Assembly (NCBI GenBank): GCA_951828515.1
Contig: OX639992.1
Span: 124,001 to 188,000, forward strand
DNA length: 64,000 bases
Origin: an uncultured Poribacteria bacterium
GTDB taxonomy: Bacteria; Poribacteria; WGA-4E; WGA-3G
Reading direction: 5' to 3'
Below, piece after piece: positions 33,541 to 41,941 of this stretch (position 1 is its first letter; every line of letters begins with the position of its first letter). A program made the position numbers and the translations under genes. The notes under the pieces were generated by a model. It did no database searches. It had not been told where the DNA came from and saw only the letters and a program-made list of their open reading frames with translations.

Positions 33541-33879
33541 CTGCGCAATACACAACCTCGAGACATAGAAGTTTACGAGACCTTAAATGGTCAAGTACCG
33601 TTCACTGAATGGTTTGCATCCATTCAAGATATAAAAACACAAACCAGAATTCGAGGACGACTTGACCGACTGGAAACAGGGAACTTTAGCGATTGCGAAT
33701 CTGTTGGTAGCGGTGTCTTTGAGCTGCGTCTCCATTTTGGGCCAGGCTATCGTATTTACTTTGGTGAGGTGGGTAGAACAATCGTCCTTTTGCTCTGTGG
33801 CGGGGATAAGTCAACGCAGGCACGGGACATCCAACGCGCAAAAACCTATTGGTTAGAACATAAGGAGAAACAGCGATGA
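33541..33879 (+). CDS. HigB/RelE-like addiction-module toxin (TIGR02683 type), CTG or lost start
   Basis: The reading frame is open from 33514 to TGA at 33877-33879. It encodes RDIEVYETLNGQVPFTEWF, IRGRLDRLETGNFSDCESVG, GVFELRLHFGPGYRIYFG and VLLLCGGDKSTQARDIQRAK, the clear TIGR02683/Gp49-like toxin pattern (ribosome-dependent mRNA interferase class by family). Homologues begin a few residues before RDIEVYE, where this frame has only CTG at 33541 and no ATG, GTG or TTG. The start codon may be CTG or may have been lost. The TGA overlaps the antitoxin ATG (ATGA). The IS right end lies 41 bp upstream. Confidence 0.8.
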   Translation: MRNTQPRDIEVYETLNGQVPFTEWFASIQDIKTQTRIRGRLDRLETGNFSDCESVGSGVFELRLHFGPGYRIYFGEVGRTIVLLLCGGDKSTQARDIQRAKTYWLEHKEKQR

Positions 33880-34280
33880 GAAAATACCGAAAATGGCGAG
33901 AGATCGTAATAGAGCAACTTGCAGCCGACTGGGATGCGGCATTTGACTATATTCAATTCGCAATGGAAGAATACCAAGTTGATGGGGATACTGCAGTGTT
34001 TCTGATCGCCCTCCGAACGTTTGTGGAATCTCAAGGGGGTATTACTGAGCTTAGCAAAAAAACCGGCGTGAATAGGGAAGTTTTCTCGAAAGTGCTTTCA
34101 TCTGTGGACCCTCCGCGACTTGACATGTTCGTAACTATTCTGTCTGCCCTTGGGGGCAAACTTTCAATTAAACCGCTGGGATCCGAGGGTTTTCGTAGAG
34201 AAAAGGAAGATGTGGATGCTGTGTTAGCAACGTCAGAGAGCATAAAACCCGATATGGTATTCGATAGAGATAACAAATAA
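33876..34280 (+). CDS. HigA-like antitoxin with HTH domain (TIGR02684 type)
   Basis: A 134-aa protein. It has a helical N-terminus and then an Xre-type helix-turn-helix: FLIALRTFVESQGGITELSKKTGVNREVFSKVLSS, followed by PRLDMFVTILSALGGKLSIKP, matching the TIGR02684 antidote family except for a ~35-residue acidic C-terminal extension. It overlaps the toxin gene by 4 nt, the toxin-first order typical of higBA. AAGGAG precedes the ATG. It probably neutralises the toxin and represses the promoter, whose likely site lies on the far side of the IS insertion. Confidence 0.88.
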   Translation: MRKYRKWREIVIEQLAADWDAAFDYIQFAMEEYQVDGDTAVFLIALRTFVESQGGITELSKKTGVNREVFSKVLSSVDPPRLDMFVTILSALGGKLSIKPLGSEGFRREKEDVDAVLATSESIKPDMVFDRDNK

Positions 34281-34385
34281 GATCAGTTTTAATTCCACAT
34301 AAGGACAGCTCAAATTTTGAGCAAGATCTACGGTGAAATGCTTGCTGCTGCGTGGCTCACTTAGATTGGTAGGAGGAAGCAGTCT

Positions 34386-35057
34386 ATGCGCTACTTGCAA
34401 GGTATTATTACATGGATTGATTCATTGGAATCGGGCAGGCAATTTCGAATCTGGGCTGCGATTCTCGTCAAGATTCTTGGGGTAGTTGTCTCAGTAGGTA
34501 TTAGCGTGTGGAGTATTGTGATCTGTGTTGATACGATAGGTGGGAGCAAAGATTTAGAAATGACTCCATCGATTCTTGCCATCATTGGATCCATCTTGGA
34601 AGTTTGCATCGTCATCCCCCTTGCGACAGTCCTCGCCATGCTGTTTTGGAACAGATCCAACAAAATCAGAACACTGGATAATGACCCAAAGTTCATTTTG
34701 GTATCTATTACAGTTATCATGGTCCAACTGCTTGGTGAATTAAGTTTCCTGGGACTCATCGCGGGCGGCGTTCATACGTTGGTGGCATCAATCTTCGGAT
34801 CGGGAATTCCGAAGTTCTTAGATACTGCCCTACGGAGACGGGAACTCCTGGACACCTTTCCGATCGACTTAAGAGGAAACATCACTTTTATCTCAAGTGT
34901 GATTTTGTCTGTAATCTCTTTTCTCTCTGGGGTAGTATTATTAATTGTTTCCTATTTCATAGCAGAAGAGATCAACGTACTTGCAAATATAGCGGAAAGT
35001 CTGAATAATATAGAGACAAAGTTGCTGGCTGAGGAAGGTACATCAGAAGATTCTTGA
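34386..35057 (+). CDS. Unrecognised four-helix membrane protein with C-terminal coiled segment
   Basis: A 223-aa inner-membrane protein. Strongly hydrophobic segments at about 22-50, 62-85, 103-125 and 175-200 are followed by a charged helix (NVLANIAESLNNIETKLLAEEG) that could form a coiled coil. TAGGAGGAAG gives a strong ribosome site before the ATG. It is not recognisable as a transporter. It lies 105 nt downstream of the TA pair and just upstream of the hydrolase gene on the same strand, with a good ribosome site for each, so they may be cotranscribed. Confidence 0.68.
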   Translation: MRYLQGIITWIDSLESGRQFRIWAAILVKILGVVVSVGISVWSIVICVDTIGGSKDLEMTPSILAIIGSILEVCIVIPLATVLAMLFWNRSNKIRTLDNDPKFILVSITVIMVQLLGELSFLGLIAGGVHTLVASIFGSGIPKFLDTALRRRELLDTFPIDLRGNITFISSVILSVISFLSGVVLLIVSYFIAEEINVLANIAESLNNIETKLLAEEGTSEDS

Positions 35058-35115
35058 CAGACGCCCACAAAAACATGAGCATTGGTAGTAGATTGACAAC
35101 GGAGGAATTGATATA

Positions 35116-37122
35116 ATGGCTGAACAACACCACGAACTCGGGCACGTTTTTACTGAGGCTTCACAGCGTGCTAATGATGCACGCGGCGGTGCGCCACGCA
35201 CGCTCAATACACCCTACACCTTTCCCGGCTATACCAAAGCGGAATGGATTGAAAAAGCGGCAGCATTACGTCAGCAGATTCGCGTTGCGAACGGCTTAGT
35301 TCCGATGCACGAACCGACACCGCTAAACGCCGAGATTTTCGGAAGAATCGAACGTGAAGATTACAGTGTAGAGAAGGTTTATTTTGAACCGTTTCCCGGT
35401 TTCTTCACAACGGGTAATCTGTATCGTCCATTGGGAAGAGCCGGTCCGTTTCCCGGAATTGTGAGTCCACACGGACATTGGAGTCGTGGTAGGCTTGAGA
35501 GTATCGAGCGCGGTTCAATCCCCGGACGCTGTATCAACTTCGCGAAACAGGGTTACGTCATTTTTGCATACGATATGCTCGGTCACAACGACAGCGGCAA
35601 ACAGATAGAACACGGCTATGGCGGTGCGCATGAAGGACTCTGGGGACTCAGCGCGATGGGACTTCAACTCCAGAACAGCATCAGCTCCATCGACTTTTTA
35701 GAGAGCCTACCAGATGTAGACCATGAACGCATTGGGTGTACAGGCGCGTCAGGCGGTGGCACACAGACCTTCATATTGACAGCGGTTGATGAACGTATTA
35801 AGGTCTCAGCACCTGTCAATATGATCTCAGCGACGATGCAAGGCGGATGCATCTGTGAAAACGCTCCGAACCTCCGTTTAGATGTAAGCAATATTGAGAT
35901 CGGTGCGCTGATGGCACCGCGTCCACTGTTACTCGTGTCTGCGACAGGCGATTGGACTGTGAATACACCCACGGTTGAATATCCAGCCATCCGCAGCATC
36001 TATGCACACTTTGATGCAGAAGATAAAGTGCATCAGGTACAAGTAGACGCCGAACACAATTACAACCAAGAAAGTCGCGAGGCGGTGTATGCCTGGTTCG
36101 CAAAATGGTTTTTGGGCGCGGAAGATGCTTCAGCGTTTAAAGAGGTTGCATTTGAAGTTGAGCCAGATGATGCCTTGTTAGCTTTCTCGGAACGCGCGAT
36201 GCCAGCGCATGCTATGAAACAGGACGAGTTTCTACCGACTTGGGTGAACCGTTCTCAGCAAGCGTTTGAAAAAGTGAAGCCAACGCATGAGGCAGAACTC
36301 CAAATATTTCGCGAAGAAATGGGGAGTGGGTTACAACACGCACTCGGGTTACACATCCCGAAAAGCACGGACGTAACGCTTGTTGAACCAGAAGGCGCGT
36401 TTCCAGCAACTTACCATACAGACCTATCGGCGAGACACCTTGTCATTGGTAGAAAGGGTATGGGAGACACTATCCCTGCTCTCCTATTTAGCCCAGAACC
36501 CCAAGTAGGACACGATCCGGTAACGCTCATTGTTCATCCAGAAGGTAAGGAGCAGTTAATCAATTCGGAGACTGGGGAACCGTCTTCGCTCATCACCGAC
36601 TTACTCAGTGCTGACCAGAAGGTTCTTATCATTGATGTCTTTGGTACGGGTGAGCATAGTGATTATGAGAGATCGGAAGATACGAACTACTTCACCACTT
36701 ATAACCGAACAACGGCGGCGTTACGCGTGCAAGATATTGTAACTGCCCTGCACTGTTTTACAAACCGAGGCGATGTTTCAGAGGTGAACCTGATTGGGAT
36801 AGGTGAAGCGGGATTGTGGAGTTTGCTGGCGGCAGGATTTACGGAGGTCAAACACGTTGTTGTGGATGCGGCAGAATACACATCCAACAATGATACCGCT
36901 TTCTTGGAAACCCTACCAATACCGAGCATCCGTCGAGTCGGCGATTTTCGGACAGCCGGAACACTCGCCGCGCCTCGACCTCTGACTATCCACAACACCG
37001 GTGGTGCGTTTGACACGGGATGGATTGCTGAGGTTTACGGAAATATCGGGGCAAGTCAGGATTTAGTTGTCGCGACGCACCAGTTGTCTGATGAAGAGAT
37101 TATCACACAGGTAATTGGATAG
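35116..37122 (+). CDS. Large alpha/beta hydrolase (acetyl-xylan-esterase/dienelactone-hydrolase-like)
   Basis: A 668-aa cytoplasmic protein. Residues ~60-340 form an alpha/beta hydrolase: GIVSPHGHWSRG near the oxyanion hole, the nucleophile elbow GASGGGTQTF (Ser ~210), and AEHNYNQESREAVYAWF with the probable catalytic His. The layout is close to AXE1-like and DLH-like poribacterial or planctomycetal hydrolases. The C-terminal third (from ~440) looks like a second, degenerate alpha/beta domain (LIGIGEAGLWSLLAAG with Glu where the Ser would be). GGAGGAATT precedes the ATG. Substrate unknown; ester or carbohydrate-acyl hydrolysis is likely. Confidence 0.8.
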   Translation: MAEQHHELGHVFTEASQRANDARGGAPRTLNTPYTFPGYTKAEWIEKAAALRQQIRVANGLVPMHEPTPLNAEIFGRIEREDYSVEKVYFEPFPGFFTTGNLYRPLGRAGPFPGIVSPHGHWSRGRLESIERGSIPGRCINFAKQGYVIFAYDMLGHNDSGKQIEHGYGGAHEGLWGLSAMGLQLQNSISSIDFLESLPDVDHERIGCTGASGGGTQTFILTAVDERIKVSAPVNMISATMQGGCICENAPNLRLDVSNIEIGALMAPRPLLLVSATGDWTVNTPTVEYPAIRSIYAHFDAEDKVHQVQVDAEHNYNQESREAVYAWFAKWFLGAEDASAFKEVAFEVEPDDALLAFSERAMPAHAMKQDEFLPTWVNRSQQAFEKVKPTHEAELQIFREEMGSGLQHALGLHIPKSTDVTLVEPEGAFPATYHTDLSARHLVIGRKGMGDTIPALLFSPEPQVGHDPVTLIVHPEGKEQLINSETGEPSSLITDLLSADQKVLIIDVFGTGEHSDYERSEDTNYFTTYNRTTAALRVQDIVTALHCFTNRGDVSEVNLIGIGEAGLWSLLAAGFTEVKHVVVDAAEYTSNNDTAFLETLPIPSIRRVGDFRTAGTLAAPRPLTIHNTGGAFDTGWIAEVYGNIGASQDLVVATHQLSDEEIITQVIG

Positions 37123-37131
37123 ACTTTGCGA

Positions 37132-37262
37132 CATGGGCAGGCACAAGACCTGCCCCTACAAAATTCATTTTTATTTTTAGATACATGGGCAGGCACAAGA
37201 CCTGCCCCTACTTTTACTGATACATGGGCAGGTACAAGACCTGCCCCTACAAAATTCATTTT
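37132..37262. repeat. Three GGGCAGGCACAAGACCTGCCC units
   Basis: Units of GGGCAGG(C/T)ACAAGACCTGCC at about 37135, 37187 and 37227, spaced by ACAAAATTCATTTTTATTTTT. They are followed by a related GGGCGGACACAACGGTCCGCCC palindrome (~37271). Widespread type of short palindromic repeat. Confidence 0.65.
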
Positions 37263-37345
37263 TATTTTTGGTGGGCGGACACAACGGTCCGCCCTTAATT
37301 TGTATGCGCGGTTTGTAACCACGCGACATCACAAAGCAGATGCCT

Positions 37346-38719
37346 CTATGAGAGGTTGTATCCACGTTCGTTGTGTTGCGACAGGTCAAGCCCTTGTCGT
37401 TCCTCATCCTCTTCAACGCGTAAGCCAACCATGGCATCCACAATTTTGAGGATGATAAACGAAAGCACACCACTCCAAACGACCGTAACAATGATGCTGA
37501 GTAGCTGCGCCCAAACCTGCGTTCCTATCGTCATCCCTTCACTTAACCCAACACCACCTAAGCCTTCAGCGACAAAAACGCCAGTCATTAAGGCACCGAC
37601 AATTCCACCGATACCGTGAACGCCAAATGCATCCAGGGAATCGTCATAACCGAGTTGTGACTTCAGGATGGTTGCGCCCCAGAAACAGACGACACCGGAG
37701 ACGATACCAATAGCCAGTGCGCCGATCGGTCCGACAGAGCCTGAAGCAGGGGTAATCGCGACCAATCCTGCGACTGCTCCTGTTACAATACCCAAAGCAC
37801 TCGGTTTGCCGTGTTTCGCCCATTCAACAAACATCCACGCAATAGCGGCGGTAGCAGTTGAGATCTGGGTAACGAGCATTGCCATGCCAGCGGCGCCATC
37901 AGCAGCCACAGCACTACCAGCATTGAAACCGAACCAGCCCACCCAGAGCATTGAAGCCCCAACGACGGTGAGTGTCAAACTGTGTGGCGGCATTGCTGTT
38001 GTTTGATAACCGAGTCGTTTTCCGACTAAGATAGCGGCAACTAATGCAGCGATCCCTGCATTAATATGCACAACGGTTCCACCGGCGAAATCGAGTGCGC
38101 CGATAATATCGCCAAATAACGAACCGTCCCCTGACCATGCCATGTGGCAGAGAGGTGCGTATACGATGATCGACCATAGAACAGAGAAAATCAGCATCGC
38201 CGAGAACTTCATACGCTCCGCGAATGCGCCAGCGATGAGTGCCGGTGTGATAATCGCGAATGTCAACTGGAAGGTAATAAAAACGGTCTCGGGGATAGTT
38301 CCAGAGAGGGTATCTACGCCGATACCACGTAAAAACATGGTCCCAAGTCCACCGACAAACGAGGTGAGTGTGATCTTCCCTGCCTCCATACCGGCGGTGT
38401 TAAAGGCAAGGCTGTAGCCACAGATAACCCACACAATAGTAATCAATCCTGTCAATGCGAAACACTGCATCAGGACAGAGAGCACATTTTGGACGCGGAC
38501 GAGCCCGCCATAGAAGAGCGCAAGCCCGGGGATCGTCATAAAGAGCACAAGTGCAGTTGATGTCAGCATCCAAGCGGTATCGCCTGAATCAGGAGCTGTT
38601 GCCTCTTGTGCGATAGCTAAGCCCGGCAAGCCGCACAGTAATAAAATAACAATTAGCGTTCTAATCCGTGTATAACCAGATCGCTCCTTTGCAGATTGCG
38701 ATGCACATCGTTGTTGCAT
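37346..38719 (-). CDS. amt: Ammonium transporter Amt
   Basis: A 457-aa inner-membrane Amt/Mep/Rh channel with a signal-like N-terminus (residues ~18-38) and 11 expected helices. Twin-His pore residues are seen in TVVHINAGIAAL and AFGVHGIGGIVGAL, and the Phe gate in FQLTFAIITPAL. The C-terminus GLRVEEDEERQGLDLSQHNERGY is the conserved tail used for GlnK/PII control. GGAGG lies 6 nt upstream of ATG 38719. A second amt lies upstream on the same strand. No glnK is in the window. Confidence 0.96.
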   Translation of the reverse strand: MQQRCASQSAKERSGYTRIRTLIVILLLCGLPGLAIAQEATAPDSGDTAWMLTSTALVLFMTIPGLALFYGGLVRVQNVLSVLMQCFALTGLITIVWVICGYSLAFNTAGMEAGKITLTSFVGGLGTMFLRGIGVDTLSGTIPETVFITFQLTFAIITPALIAGAFAERMKFSAMLIFSVLWSIIVYAPLCHMAWSGDGSLFGDIIGALDFAGGTVVHINAGIAALVAAILVGKRLGYQTTAMPPHSLTLTVVGASMLWVGWFGFNAGSAVAADGAAGMAMLVTQISTATAAIAWMFVEWAKHGKPSALGIVTGAVAGLVAITPASGSVGPIGALAIGIVSGVVCFWGATILKSQLGYDDSLDAFGVHGIGGIVGALMTGVFVAEGLGGVGLSEGMTIGTQVWAQLLSIIVTVVWSGVLSFIILKIVDAMVGLRVEEDEERQGLDLSQHNERGYNLS

Positions 38720-38939
38720 CTGTATCCTCCATAATATTCACAAGCAAGAGTCGCTTGTTTTGTTGTTTCTGTAAAGTAGACCCCTTCGTCTACCTTTTCA
38801 ATTTTTGTAAGGACAAGTACTTTTGTCCTACTGACGGTTTCCAGAAAGAGAGAGCCTAATTCCGAGAAGATATTGATTCAGCATTTTAGCAGAATCCCGC
38901 AATAGTATCAAGCCTTAATTTCGAGAGATATTTCAAATC

Positions 38940-39098
38940 ATAGTCAAGCCGACACTTAAGTTTACACTCTCTAATGTGGCGAGGTTAGGGGGAAAATTGA
39001 GGAAACACCCTATCAAAAACCCCTATCAAAAACACCTCGCCAGGGATGTGGGGTTTTGTGTTTTCTAAAGGGTCCACGTATTTCCGAACTTTACTATA
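38940..39098. repeat. MITE-like element, degenerate left end
   Basis: ATAGTCAAGCC on the left and TTTACTATA (39090-39098) on the right flank AAGTTTACACTCTCTAATG and a GGCGAGGTT...ACCTCGCC palindrome. The loop contains 'CCCTATCAAAAAC' twice, a small expansion of the 23096 copy. Confidence 0.65.
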
Positions 39099-39116
39099 AA
39101 AGCAAAGTAAGTTGCA

Positions 39117-39194
39117 AATAGGAAAATGGAACGTCCACCAAACGTGAAGTAAAACTCAGGGATAAAAGTGAAACTTCGTGTGGACGTTCCTATT
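39117..39194. repeat. 78-bp palindrome between the two amt genes
   Basis: AATAGG and GGAACGTCCAC (39117-39138) pair with GTGGACGTTCC and CCTATT (39180-39194). The long stem could act as a terminator/processing hairpin behind the upstream amt, or be a tiny mobile palindrome. There is no U-run directly after it. The rest of 38720-39244 has no gene. Confidence 0.6.
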
Positions 39195-39244
39195 CGGTTT
39201 TCAGTCTCGACCCTGTCTGGATCGAAGACTATATCAAACCATAT

Positions 39245-40582
39245 CTAACGTATTGAGGAAACATTAAAGTCAGGATAAGCATTTGCGCCGTGTTCTCCGT
39301 AGTCAAGTCCTGCCTGCTCTTCGTCTTCACTGACTCTCAAGCCTGTAACAGCCTTAATTCCATGGAAGAGAATAAAGCCAGTAACGAGACACCATACGAG
39401 AACAGCGACGACACCGACGATCTGTGCCCAGAGAAGTGCGAACCCTCCACCGAAGAAAACCCCATTTGAGCTGTCGAAAAATCCGAGTAGAATTGTGCCT
39501 AAGGCCCCACACGTCCCATGGACAGAGATAGCCCCGACGGGGTCATCAATACGAAGCTTCTCAAAAAACAGAACACTCAGAACGACTACAATACCACCGA
39601 GTGCGCCGATGATTGCAGCGGACACTGGACTGACAGATGCGCAGCCCGCGGTGATAGCGACTAAGCCTGCGAGTGCCCCGTTGAGTGACATACCGGCATC
39701 GGGTTTACCAAGAAAAATCCAGGCAGTGATCATAGCAGTGATAGCACCTGCGGCTGCAGCGAGGTTTGTGGTTACCGCTATTTTGGATATATCAAGCGCG
39801 TCCGCACCCATCTGGCTACCGGGGTTAAACCCAAACCAACCGAGCCACAAGATAAAGACCCCGAGTGCGGCGAGCGGCAGATTGTGTCCAGCAATCGGTC
39901 TCGGTTTCCCTTCACCATCATATTTACCAAGGCGGGGACCCAAAACGATAGCACCCGTGAGTGCGAGCCAGCCACCCGTTGAGTGGACCACGGTTGAACC
40001 TGCGAAATCTGACATACCAAAGTCTGATAACCATCCACCGCCCCAAATCCAGTGTCCAACAACGGGGTAGATGATACCGGTAATGAAGACGCTATAAATG
40101 AGATAACTTTTGAATTGTGTGCGTTCTGCCATAGCACCAGAAACGATCGTCGCGGCAGTAGCAGCGAATACCAACTGGAAGAGCCATGCGGCGTGTGTCG
40201 GGACAGAACTCCATTCTAATGACGCGAAAGCTGTGGAATCAGATGGAACGAACCATCCACTCCACCCCATGAAGGCACTCCCGGTTCCAAACATAATGGC
40301 AAAACCGATTGCCCAATAAGCGATCGACCCCATCGAGAAGTCCAGCAGGTTTTTCATCAGAATGTTGACGGCGTTCTTGGCACGTGTGAAGCCAGACTCA
40401 ACCATAGCGAACCCTGCCTGCATAAAGAAAACCAGAAATGCAGCGACAAGCACCCACAATGTGTCAGCCATATACTTTGCCTCAGAAACTTTCTCACCCT
40501 CGATAGATCCATTTAAGGCGAAAACATTCAGGCTCAATAGGCAAGTGAGTGCGCAAACTATTATGATAACCTTACTTTTCAT
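39245..40582 (-). CDS. amt: Ammonium transporter Amt, second paralogue
   Basis: A 445-aa Amt with a cleavable-looking N-terminus (residues 1-22). FFMQAGFAMVESGFTRAKNAVNILMKN is the family start, STVVHSTGGWLAL and AISVHGTCGALGTI hold the twin His residues, and FQLVFAATAATIV the Phe gate. The tail GLRVSEDEEQAGLDYGEHG matches PII-responsive Amts. AAGGAGATAAG precedes ATG 40582. It lies 118 nt downstream of the first outer-membrane protein gene on the same strand, so those two may be co-regulated. Confidence 0.96.
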   Translation of the reverse strand: MKSKVIIIVCALTCLLSLNVFALNGSIEGEKVSEAKYMADTLWVLVAAFLVFFMQAGFAMVESGFTRAKNAVNILMKNLLDFSMGSIAYWAIGFAIMFGTGSAFMGWSGWFVPSDSTAFASLEWSSVPTHAAWLFQLVFAATAATIVSGAMAERTQFKSYLIYSVFITGIIYPVVGHWIWGGGWLSDFGMSDFAGSTVVHSTGGWLALTGAIVLGPRLGKYDGEGKPRPIAGHNLPLAALGVFILWLGWFGFNPGSQMGADALDISKIAVTTNLAAAAGAITAMITAWIFLGKPDAGMSLNGALAGLVAITAGCASVSPVSAAIIGALGGIVVVLSVLFFEKLRIDDPVGAISVHGTCGALGTILLGFFDSSNGVFFGGGFALLWAQIVGVVAVLVWCLVTGFILFHGIKAVTGLRVSEDEEQAGLDYGEHGANAYPDFNVSSIR

Positions 40583-40700
40583 TTGAACTTATCTCCTTGT
40601 AGAGCAGCAGTCAGTTATCAGTTGTCAGTGAAGAGAGGCTGATACATTAAACCCCTCTTGTTTCTAATAACTGATAACTAACAACTGATAGTTTCCATCT

Positions 40701-41420
40701 TTACCACGTACGGACGAAAGTCATTCTACCGGTAATCCCTGTTTCATCATCACCTTTTTGGGTCTCAAATCCGACAAAGACACCGAGCGTGTTATTTTCG
40801 CCATAACCGACATTGGCACGGAGACCCGGTGCTAAACTACTGAGTCCGCCTTCGGTTAAATCAAGCGTTACTTCTACTTGCGGACCAACAGAGAGTGTGT
40901 CATTGAGCGACAGGAGCACAAAATTACGGAGGTAGAACGAATCCCCTGCTTCTTCATCGAACATAGAATTAAAGAACCCCTGTATCCACGATTCAAAATA
41001 GATGGATCCGGCGGTGAGATAGGTAAATAATTGTGGTGCAATCAGAGAAGAGGGCCCGTTGGGAGCCCCGTAGTCAAATCCAATACCTACCATGGGGAGA
41101 AAACTGAGGGACAAGGAATCGCTGTCAATGACCGAAATGCCGAGTCCGACATCCAATTCACCGAATGTATCAACGACGTAAATATCGGTGTCCAGAGAGA
41201 GACCGCCGAGAAAACTTGGGGCATGGCTGGCCCCCACCCAGATCTGTGTTCCTAAACTATCTGTATCGGTACGGAACCATCCAGAAACACTCGATGCCTC
41301 CTCTTCTGCCATCTCTTCACCCGCTTCATGCGCGTCTGCATAGACCATAGGAACACTACTAACTGCGAACATACAAACCACTACTAACAAGCGAACCAAC
41401 CAAAGCATATACGTTTTCAT
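40701..41420 (-). CDS. Outer-membrane beta-barrel protein, paralogue A
   Basis: A 239-aa protein with a signal peptide (residues 1-28, VVVCMFAVSSVPMVYADAHE). An acidic EEMAEEEA linker leads into strand-rich sequence (SGWFRTDTDSLGTQIWVGASH...) with Gly/aromatic alternation, ending TGRMTFVRTW with a terminal aromatic typical of barrels. The frame is open 79 codons upstream, but GAGGT plus the signal peptide fix ATG 41420. It is clearly homologous to the gene at 43561-44316 and is followed by amt, suggesting an outer-membrane partner in ammonium uptake. This role is inferred. Confidence 0.78.
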   Translation of the reverse strand: MKTYMLWLVRLLVVVCMFAVSSVPMVYADAHEAGEEMAEEEASSVSGWFRTDTDSLGTQIWVGASHAPSFLGGLSLDTDIYVVDTFGELDVGLGISVIDSDSLSLSFLPMVGIGFDYGAPNGPSSLIAPQLFTYLTAGSIYFESWIQGFFNSMFDEEAGDSFYLRNFVLLSLNDTLSVGPQVEVTLDLTEGGLSSLAPGLRANVGYGENNTLGVFVGFETQKGDDETGITGRMTFVRTW

Positions 41421-41941
41421 TATTTTACCTCTTGGAGTTTTACTCTGATTTTTTCCGTTTTGATCATCAACTCGTACCTTTACAACTGTGGCAGCCGCGT
41501 TGACGGTCAAAAAATCGGATTTGGGATTATGACCCCTACTGATATGCGCGTCCAAAACACGCCTACATGATTTACTAAATTTGAGCAATGTACACTCACG
41601 GTGCGATAATGCCAGCCTGCGGCTTTCATGGATGAAGAGACCGCTTGACTCCAGCATAAATTTGTGATATAGTGATTCTGCCTGTCTTCTTTGATAAAAG
41701 GGTCAGACTTTCACGATAGGGCGAGGTAACCGCGCCCCTACAGTGCACCTGTTTTCGTTTAAAGCAAAACGCGTGCCAATTAAGGGTGGTCAGTTGTCAG
41801 AGCGTTCGTTTCACTTACTTTCAGTTGCCAGTAATGTAAACATTACAAGCCTTTAACGGATAATGGATAACGGATAACGGACAATTTTTTTACTGATAAC
41901 CGATAACAGATAACTCTCGCGGCGAGACAAACTCTAAAAAA
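41421..41941. other. Repeat-rich divergent gap without a gene
   Basis: Holds the conserved leader above, a GGCGAGGTAACCGCGCCCCTAC palindrome variant (~41720), TCAGTTGTCAG-type units (~41793) and ATAATGGATAACGGATAACGG repeats (~41855-41880). The frame that crosses 41421-41657 on the minus strand has no recognisable protein. Confidence 0.5.
41465..41510 (-). promoter_or_regulatory. Conserved upstream block of OMP paralogue A
   Basis: CATCAACTCGT (41465-41475) followed by a GTTGAC...GTCAA segment (~41499-41509) recurs at nearly the same distance upstream of paralogue B (CATCAACTCGT at 44364-44374 and GTTGACAGTTAA near 44400). Both sit 44-47 nt from the ATG. Conservation between paralogue leaders suggests shared regulation. 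Confidence 0.45.

Noticed and set aside
30485-37262. Possible CRISPR arrays at 30485-30585 and 37132-37262
   Set aside because: Units are self-complementary, spaced unevenly by similar A/T-rich sequence rather than unique spacers, and no cas genes are near. They fit dispersed palindromic repeats.
41421-41657. N-terminal 79-codon extension of OMP paralogue A
   Set aside because: It would hide the signal peptide, has no counterpart in paralogue B, and a good ribosome site precedes the inner ATG.
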